Shown: positions 1 to 3,237 of the stretch, piece after piece
Position numbering within the stretch: the stretch's first letter is position 1
Layout of the letters: every line of letters begins with the position of its first letter
Assembly: GCA_031255275.1 (NCBI GenBank)
Contig: JAIRSV010000077.1
Span: 1 to 5,553 of the forward strand
Source: Proteiniphilum sp.
GTDB taxonomy: Bacteria; Bacteroidota; Bacteroidia; Bacteroidales; Dysgonomonadaceae
Length of the DNA: 5,553 nucleotides
Direction: 5' to 3'
The notes under the pieces: model-generated
Databases searched by the model: none
The model's input: the letters and a program-made list of their open reading frames with translations, nothing else
What the model was told of the DNA's origin: nothing
Translations under genes and position numbers: made by a program

Positions 1-91
1 ACCCGCCCCGACGAGCGATTTCTTTGTCAATTGTCTGAACTGTGATTCTTCTGATTTACGTGATTTATGTGATTGCTCTACCAACAACATA

Positions 92-108
92 CCGTCGCTA
101 CGCGACGG
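92..108. repeat. Perfect 7-bp hairpin CCGTCGC/GCGACGG
   Basis: CCGTCGC (92-98) pairs with GCGACGG (102-108) across a 3-base loop. It is followed by (TA)6 rather than a T run, so it is not a convincing terminator. It lies inside the larger inverted repeat 1-178 and looks like part of that structured element. Confidence 0.55.
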
Positions 109-125
109 CTATATATATATAATGT

Positions 126-161
126 ACAGGGCAAGGCTATGCCTTGCCCTGTTTTCTTTAT
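126..161 (+). terminator. 12-bp perfect stem-loop followed by a T-rich tail
   Basis: ACAGGGCAAGGC (126-137) is exactly complementary to GCCTTGCCCTGT (141-152) with a TAT loop, and the right arm runs into TTTCTTTAT (153-161). This has the form of an intrinsic terminator for rightward transcription arriving from left of the window. It could equally be a structural part of the inverted-repeat element that surrounds it, because no upstream gene is visible. Confidence 0.55.
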
Positions 162-169
162 CGCTCGTC

Positions 170-189
170 GGGGCGGGTGCTCCCGCCCC
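170..189. repeat. 8-bp GC hairpin overlapping the right inverted-repeat arm
   Basis: GGGGCGGG (170-177) pairs perfectly with CCCGCCCC (182-189) across loop TGCT. The left half is also part of the 18-bp arm that can pair with bases 1-18, so the two pairings are mutually exclusive. No T run follows, so a terminator role is unlikely. Confidence 0.5.
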
Positions 190-227
190 TTGCCGCTCCG
201 GCGTTCCCCGAGCTGGTTAATGTGGCT

Positions 228-262
228 ATGTGATGATGTGATGATGTGATGATGTGATGATG
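228..262. repeat. Tandem 8-bp repeat, four copies of ATGTGATG
   Basis: Four perfect copies of ATGTGATG run from 228 to 259, followed by a partial ATG. Perfect identity suggests recent expansion by slippage. It is in non-coding sequence, so copy-number change would not shift a visible reading frame. Confidence 0.9.
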
Positions 263-269
263 GGGTGCC

Positions 270-310
270 GTCATTTCGACCGCAGCCGTCAGCGGAGTGG
301 AGAAATCTGT
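270..310. repeat. Dispersed intergenic repeat of the GTCATTTCGACC...GAGAAATCT type
   Basis: The stretch begins GTCATTTCGACC and ends GGAGTGGAGAAATCT. From general knowledge, sequences of this pattern recur many times between genes in Bacteroidota genomes, with a variable middle. Only one copy is in this window, so the multi-copy claim rests on recall rather than on what is seen here. It supports a Bacteroidota origin and marks this as intergenic sequence prone to repeat accumulation. Confidence 0.55.
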
Positions 311-366
311 TTTCCGAGCTGGTTTTTCCCTAACTGGTTTTAATTCTCGACTTTTCCACTTTCAGT

Positions 367-410
367 TTCCCACAAAAGAAAACCGTTTCCCATCTCGGGA
401 AACGGTTTTC
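367..410 (-). terminator. 14-bp perfect stem-loop, terminator for leftward transcription
   Basis: GAAAACCGTTTCCC (378-391) is the exact reverse complement of GGGAAACGGTTTTC (397-410), with a five-base loop. Read on the minus strand the hairpin is followed by TTTTGTG, after a stem already ending in TTTTC, which fits intrinsic termination of transcripts coming from the leftward genes at 732-2290. Read on the plus strand the tail (TTTTCACG) is weaker. It lies about 320 bases past the stop of the 325-residue gene. Confidence 0.75.
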
Positions 411-731
411 ACGCATTCAATTTTCGATTTTCAATTTTAGGTAAACAGTATCAGAGACAGGCTAAATCAATAACAATTATAAAAAGTTTAAGAATCTGTA
501 AAAAGTGTATTTAACCGGTACTGGACGCTTTCTCTTTCCGGTTTACCGTACACGTTCGGCGTCCGTGGCGTGTGACATGGAGCCTGCGGGTGACGGCGCG
601 TCCGGAATGTGAATTTTAGCCTCTTCATACGTTGTTCTGTACGGATTTGAAACGGTTGCCAGGCGGAGATTGAAACCCGCGAATCGCCCGAAGGCTTTCC
701 GCAGATTTCTCTCGCGTACCCGTGTAGACGG
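411..731. other. Mostly non-coding stretch between terminator and leftward gene
   Basis: Apart from the doubtful small reading frame at 488-628, I see no gene, RNA or strong repeat here. Bases 411-490 are AT-rich; 500-730 are GC-richer. An open minus-strand frame runs on upstream of the small ORF and overlaps the end of the 325-residue gene, but it has no good start or recognisable sequence. The region would be the 3' untranslated tail of the leftward transcript if that ends at the 378-410 hairpin. Confidence 0.4.
488..628 (-). CDS. Doubtful small protein, 46 residues
   Basis: A minus-strand frame starting at ATG 626-628 encodes 46 residues, beginning MKRLKFTFRTRRHPQAP. It is basic and rich in proline, arginine and threonine, with no membrane segment, signal peptide or motif I recognise. 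It lies about 100 bases downstream of the 325-residue gene, on the same strand and before the 378-410 hairpin, so it could be cotranscribed. No ribosome-binding sequence is evident. The frame stays open further upstream (to about 754, overlapping the end of the larger gene), but that extension looks like chance. It may well be a spurious ORF in an untranslated tail. Confidence 0.2.
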   Translation of the reverse strand: MKRLKFTFRTRRHPQAPCHTPRTPNVYGKPERESVQYRLNTLFTDS

Positions 732-1709
732 TTACTTCTTTCCTCCGGCGGCAAGGGCTGCTCTCAGTTCCTCAATCTCTCTGCGCTGACGTTCCACTTC
801 GCGCATTTGTTCTTCGAACTCGCTGTGGTGCTGATGGTCAATCAGGGCAGCAAGGTCTTCGGTGGTAAGCGGCATGGAGAAGGTAGGCTCGTTGCCGAAT
901 CTGGGGGCGTCATCAATGTGCCGCAGGAAGGCGGCTTTGATGATGAATTGCTTTCCGTGCGATCCGGCGGGCATTTCGATGTCCGTATGCAGGCGCGGGG
1001 TGAATTGTCTCACCACCTCTGTCCTGCCGTCGGCGGCGGTGATCACGATGAGGGCCTGGCGGATGCCCTGCGGCCACCCGTGCCTGATGGGAGCGGCGTT
1101 TTCGCCGGCTGACTGGTCGATCACCACGCGGATAAAGTCTTCGTTGATGACGGTGACTTTCACTTCCGTTTTCACGTCGGTAGCCTCGCCGCGCAGGTGG
1201 GTTCCCCCGGCTTCGCCCGGGAGAAGGAAGCCGAGATTGTGTACATCTTCGGCCGTCAGCACGTCAGCGTCAAACTCGGCGTAAGCCCAGATCTTCACCC
1301 TCATCACGCAGAGGCCCACGGTGGATTTGAGCAGTGCGTTGCGCTGTTCGCGGTCGGCGTGTGAGGCATAGGGTGTGCGGCACTTGTTGACGAGCGTCTG
1401 CAGGCGGTCGCGCCGGTCAACCAGATCAGAGAGCATTTCGGCCGGAATGGTCCATGCAGGCTGATTGGCCTGGATGATGCTCGTCAGATTGTCGATGGCG
1501 GCAAACTGCTCGCTGATGTTGCCGTGCCAGCGCCGGGCGCCGGCCAGGACTCCCTCCGAGAGTCCGCCCGCATAGGCTGCGGCGAGGGCAAAGGCTAAGA
1601 TTATGCCGTTGCCGGGGGTCAGAAACCAGCCTCCGTCCGAAAGGGAGGCGAAAAGTACGTTCAAATGGCCGGAAATGCCGGCGAAGATACAATTAAGACA
1701 GTCGATCAT
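732..1709 (-). CDS. Hypothetical membrane-anchored protein with helical, beta-rich and coiled-coil parts (325 aa)
   Basis: This is the only long GC-rich frame in the left half that makes a protein-like sequence. Its order is: an N-terminal stretch with a small-residue hydrophobic segment at about 33-58 (likely one membrane span or a late signal anchor); a helical part at about 65-165 containing WTIP and TAEDVHNLG; a beta-rich, possibly Ig-like part at about 178-280; and a charged coiled coil at about 293-320 rich in E, R and Q. The helix-then-sandwich layout with a TAEDxxxLG-like turn reminds me of hypothetical Bacteroidota proteins whose helical part ends in a similar VTDxDRxxMG turn, but I cannot name a family. 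The ATG at 1707-1709 is the first start in frame; its leader is AT-rich without a Shine-Dalgarno sequence. The minus-strand repeat region lies immediately upstream and the likely terminator is at 378-410. Function is unknown. Confidence 0.8.
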   Translation of the reverse strand: MIDCLNCIFAGISGHLNVLFASLSDGGWFLTPGNGIILAFALAAAYAGGLSEGVLAGARRWHGNISEQFAAIDNLTSIIQANQPAWTIPAEMLSDLVDRRDRLQTLVNKCRTPYASHADREQRNALLKSTVGLCVMRVKIWAYAEFDADVLTAEDVHNLGFLLPGEAGGTHLRGEATDVKTEVKVTVINEDFIRVVIDQSAGENAAPIRHGWPQGIRQALIVITAADGRTEVVRQFTPRLHTDIEMPAGSHGKQFIIKAAFLRHIDDAPRFGNEPTFSMPLTTEDLAALIDHQHHSEFEEQMREVERQRREIEELRAALAAGGKK

Positions 1710-1720
1710 AATACGTTATT

Positions 1721-2008
1721 TTAAAAATTAATGAGTTGAGACCGAATACCGGATATGGCGCTACACGTTGCCGCGGCCGGAAAAGGAATTTTTATCGCCT
1801 GGGTGATTTTTTTTATCACCTGGGAGATTTTTTTCATCACCTGGGAGATTTTTTTCATCACGTGAGAGATTTTTTTTATCGCCTGGGTGATTTTTTTTAT
1901 CACCTGGGAGATTTTTTTTATCGCCCGGGTGATTTTTTTTATCACCTGGGAGATTTTTTTCATCACGTGAGAGATTTTTTTTATCACCTGGGAGATTTTT
2001 TTTATCAC
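1721..2008 (-). CDS. Alternative repeat reading frame, 95 aa of (VIKKISQ)n heptads
   Basis: A second minus-strand frame through the same array starts at GTG 2006-2008, directly after an in-frame TGA, and stops 11 bases before the ATG of the 325-residue gene. It reads as about ten heptads of VIKKISQ with hydrophobic residues at three positions per heptad (V, I, I), as expected for an amphipathic helix or coiled coil. Differences between units are conservative in this frame: I/M, S/T, V/A and Q/H, whereas the overlapping frame has K/E, L/H and G/R. This and the operon-like spacing argue for it. The GTG start, lack of a ribosome-binding sequence and total dependence on the repeat argue against it. 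At most one of the two overlapping frames is likely to be the real product. Confidence 0.25.
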   Translation of the reverse strand: MIKKISQVIKKISHVMKKISQVIKKITRAIKKISQVIKKITQAIKKISHVMKKISQVMKKISQVIKKITQAIKIPFPAAATCSAISGIRSQLINF

Positions 2009-2249
2009 TCAGGTGATTTTCGCCCCTTTCGGGGCAATATCCGGCATCTCCCGAATAAGAAAACCATTTGTGGGGGAGCTTTACACGATCGTCGGCGAAA
2101 AAACGGAACCTCCTCTCCAGCCGGACGGGCTTCGGCGAAGCGGCCTTCGGACACCGGCCGGTAAAGGTCCTCACCGGTGAGGACGAAGTTTTACCCTCCG
2201 GGGAAGCGCCGGATTTATCCGGGAATGTATGTAAATCAGATGAAGCCAT
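1761..2249 (-). CDS. Possible repeat protein, 162 aa with C-terminal (GDKKNLP)n heptads
   Basis: From ATG 2247-2249 the minus strand is open for 162 residues. The first 80 or so residues are basic, proline- and serine-rich and unrecognised. The rest is about ten hydrophilic heptads of the form GDKKNLP, with H for L, E for K and SR for PG as variants, ending in a short unrelated tail. A TAnnTTTG box at 2283-2290 would start a transcript about 28 bases before this ATG, the main support for translation here. Against it, the N-terminal part overlaps several perfect palindromes, and the repeat is open in other frames too, including one giving amphipathic VIKKISQ heptads (1721-2008). No function can be assigned, and the region may instead be a structured leader for the 325-residue gene. 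Confidence 0.35.
   Translation of the reverse strand: MASSDLHTFPDKSGASPEGKTSSSPVRTFTGRCPKAASPKPVRLERRFRFFADDRVKLPHKWFSYSGDAGYCPERGENHLSDKKNLPGDKKNLSRDEKNLPGDKKNHPGDKKNLPGDKKNHPGDKKNLSRDEKNLPGDEKNLPGDKKNHPGDKNSFSGRGNV
1784..2019. repeat. Tandem array of 21-bp units with T7-8 tracts (about 11 copies)
   Basis: Units begin with GATTTTTTT at 1805, 1826, 1847, 1868, 1889, 1910, 1931, 1952, 1973, 1994 and 2015 (the last truncated), and a degenerate unit precedes at 1784. The period is exactly 21 bases throughout; T7C and T8 versions swap by substitution, never by length. The 13-14 bases between T tracts vary among forms such as ATCACCTGGGA, ATCGCCTGGGT, ATCGCCCGGGT and ATCACGTGAGA. Some junctions are near-palindromic, so on the plus strand they resemble short hairpins followed by T8. 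Because 21 is divisible by 3, reading frames stay open across the array on both strands. Confidence 0.95.
2022..2035 (-). other. GCCCC-GAAA-GGGGC hairpin beside the repeat array
   Basis: On the minus strand GCCCC and GGGGC form a perfect 5-bp stem closed by GAAA, a GNRA tetraloop. It sits immediately upstream of the 21-bp array in the direction of leftward transcription, followed by ATCAC-CTGA-GTGAT, another small hairpin that begins the array. This supports a structured RNA in this region, although one short stem could arise by chance. Confidence 0.45.
2129..2222 (-). other. Cluster of palindromes in the leader of the leftward transcript
   Basis: Four perfect inverted repeats lie within 94 bases: GCTTC-GGC-GAAGC (2129-2141), ACCGGCCGGT (2153-2162), the 18-bp palindrome GTCCTCACCGGTGAGGAC (2167-2184) and CCGGATTTATCCGG (2209-2222). 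They lie between the minus-strand promoter box and the repeat array. They could be operator sites (an 18-bp palindrome suits a dimeric regulator) or hairpins in the RNA. The segment also overlaps the N-terminal part of the possible 162-residue protein, so the two readings compete. Confidence 0.45.
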
Positions 2250-2282
2250 GAGCGTTTCGTTTTGCGCGAATTTAAATGTCTG

Positions 2283-2290
2283 CAAATGTA
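2283..2290 (-). promoter_or_regulatory. Bacteroidota -7 box TACATTTG, leftward
   Basis: The minus strand reads TACATTTG, an exact match to the Bacteroidota -7 consensus TAnnTTTG. A transcript would begin near 2277 and run left through the palindromes, the repeat array and the 325-residue gene. A TTTTTG lies 26 bases further upstream, which is too far for a standard -33 element, so the promoter is only partly supported. Its position between two outward-facing units fits a divergent promoter region. Confidence 0.45.
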
Positions 2291-2460
2291 CGGGATTAAA
2301 TCTGAATAATCGTTGTCAAAAATTATCCTTTTATTGTCATTTTTTCTCCGCAATGTTAATATTACTTAGGACGGTGTCTCGACGCGGGTGAATAACGTGC
2401 CGTGCGTGCGTGTCGGAATGAATTCGGAACGGCTGAGGAATTATTATCACAAAAAATTGA

Positions 2461-2468
2461 TACTTTTG
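2461..2468 (+). promoter_or_regulatory. Bacteroidota -7 box TACTTTTG, rightward
   Basis: TACTTTTG matches TAnnTTTG exactly and lies 18 bases before the ATG of the DUF554 gene, implying a very short leader of about a dozen bases. No clear -33 TTTG is seen at the expected distance. It is the best candidate promoter for the DUF554 gene and possibly for cas13a behind it. The sequence between this box and 2290 is AT-rich, with no other gene visible. Confidence 0.5.
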
Positions 2469-2486
2469 TAAATTATCGAATATACA

Positions 2487-3164
2487 ATGATCGGAACTCT
2501 TGTAAATACAGCAGCTGTAGCGGGCGGCGGACTGATCGGCCTGCTTTTGAAGAAACGTATGCCGGAACGTGTCACCACGATCTACTTTCAGGCCATCGGA
2601 CTTTTCACGCTGGCCATTGGCGCGTCGATGGCCGTCGAGATGAAAAAGATTCTCATCGTGGTCGGCAGCCTTGCCGTCGGCTCCCTCCTGGGCGAGTGGG
2701 CTGACCTGGAGAGGGGATGCGAACGCCTGGGCGATTGGCTGAAACATCGTCTTCACGTCGGCAGCGAGAAGTTTTCGGAGGGGATAATTACGGCTTTTCT
2801 GCTGTTTTGCGTCGGCTCCCTCACCATCATCGGCGCCATTCAGGAGGGTACGGGCGGTTCGCCTGACCTGCTTTTCACCAAATCGCTCATGGATTTTTTC
2901 TCCGCCATGCTGCTTGCTTCGGCCTTCGGCGCGGGCGTTGTCATTTCAGCCATACCGCTCTTCATTTTCCAGGCCTCGCTCACCCTGCTTGCCGGATATG
3001 CCGCCACTCTCTTTACCGATGACATCATCCTCGGACTTACTTCCACGGGGGGGATCCTGCTGATCGGTCTTGGCATCAACATCCTGGGAATTAAAAAACT
3101 CCGGATCATGAATATGCTTCCGTCGCTGATTATCGTCGTCCTGCTGATCCTGCTGTTCGGGTGA
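2487..3164 (+). CDS. DUF554 family membrane protein (YdfK/YqgA-like), 225 aa
   Basis: The protein fits the DUF554 family (E. coli YqgA, B. subtilis YdfK), inner-membrane proteins of unknown or at best tentative transport function. The N-terminal MIGTLVNTAAVAGGGLIG, the MPERV motif at 25-29, GSLLGEW at 65-71 and the GSLTIIGAI stretch at 110-118 are typical of the family. About seven hydrophobic segments can be drawn, at roughly 2-21, 33-50, 54-70, 99-118, 136-176 (probably two), 181-201 and 207-224. Length is normal and the frame is intact. ATG 2487 is chosen because the family signature starts at residue 1 and a TAnnTTTG box lies just upstream; there is no Shine-Dalgarno sequence. The cas13a gene follows on the same strand after 73 bases. 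Cotranscription is possible, but nothing known links this family to CRISPR immunity. Confidence 0.92.
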   Translation: MIGTLVNTAAVAGGGLIGLLLKKRMPERVTTIYFQAIGLFTLAIGASMAVEMKKILIVVGSLAVGSLLGEWADLERGCERLGDWLKHRLHVGSEKFSEGIITAFLLFCVGSLTIIGAIQEGTGGSPDLLFTKSLMDFFSAMLLASAFGAGVVISAIPLFIFQASLTLLAGYAATLFTDDIILGLTSTGGILLIGLGINILGIKKLRIMNMLPSLIIVVLLILLFG

Positions 3165-3237
3165 ACTCGGGACGGATACAATAATATATATTGATTTCAG
3201 AAATTAAATACCGGGGGGTACCCCTCAAAGAAGCACT
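3165..3237 (+). promoter_or_regulatory. Leader of cas13a with a GGGGTACCCC palindrome
   Basis: This 73-base gap is AT-rich at first (ATAATATATATTG near 3181-3193 is a weak, one-base-short match to TAnnTTTG) and then carries the perfect palindrome GGGGTACCCC at 3215-3224, 13 bases before the GTG start. The palindrome lies where a ribosome would bind, so it might influence initiation, or be a protein-binding site. There is no T-rich terminator hairpin separating the DUF554 gene from cas13a. All regulatory reading here is tentative. Confidence 0.3.

Larger units (their letters stand above)
1..178. repeat. 18-bp perfect inverted repeat flanking a 142-bp hairpin-rich segment
   Basis: Bases 1-18 (ACCCGCCCCGACGAGCGA) are the exact reverse complement of 161-178. 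The enclosed 142 bp carry no credible gene but contain two perfect hairpins (92-108 and 126-152) separated by a (TA)6 tract at 110-121, plus short GTGATTTA-like direct repeats around 45-75. The layout (terminal inverted repeats round a short, non-coding, structured core) resembles a miniature element or a composite of REP-like palindromes; that reading is inference. The left arm touches the window edge, so the repeat may extend further left. No target-site duplication can be judged. Confidence 0.6.
208..324. repeat. Direct repeat CCGAGCTGGTT (208-218 and 314-324)
   Basis: The 11-mer CCGAGCTGGTT occurs at 208-218 and again at 314-324, and a related ACTGGTT follows at 333-339. The two exact copies bracket the ATGTGATG array and the GTCATTTCGACC repeat. 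They may be ends of a small inserted or recombined segment, or simply recurring intergenic sequence; the window cannot tell. Confidence 0.4.

Noticed and set aside
228..262. The ATGTGATG repeat considered as part of a CRISPR or regulatory iteron
   Set aside because: Eight-base perfect tandem copies without spacers and with no nearby replication gene fit simple slippage better.
807..1284. Two overlapping plus-strand frames of 101 and 140 codons
   Set aside because: They are antisense to the 325-residue gene in GC-rich sequence, where long chance frames are common; the minus-strand protein has coherent domains and these do not.
1784..2019. The 21-bp array considered as a CRISPR array
   Set aside because: Units are contiguous with no unique spacers of constant length, and the period is far too short. 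The variable bases are minor variants of one sequence.
1736..2164. Plus-strand frame reading (GDFFYHL)n through the 21-bp array
   Set aside because: The array is open on both strands simply because its period is a multiple of three. No rightward promoter or sensible start precedes it, and the leftward reading fits the neighbouring gene and promoter better.
2337..3181. Minus-strand frames of 139 and 113 codons across the DUF554 gene
   Set aside because: They are antisense to a clear DUF554 protein and have no recognisable content.
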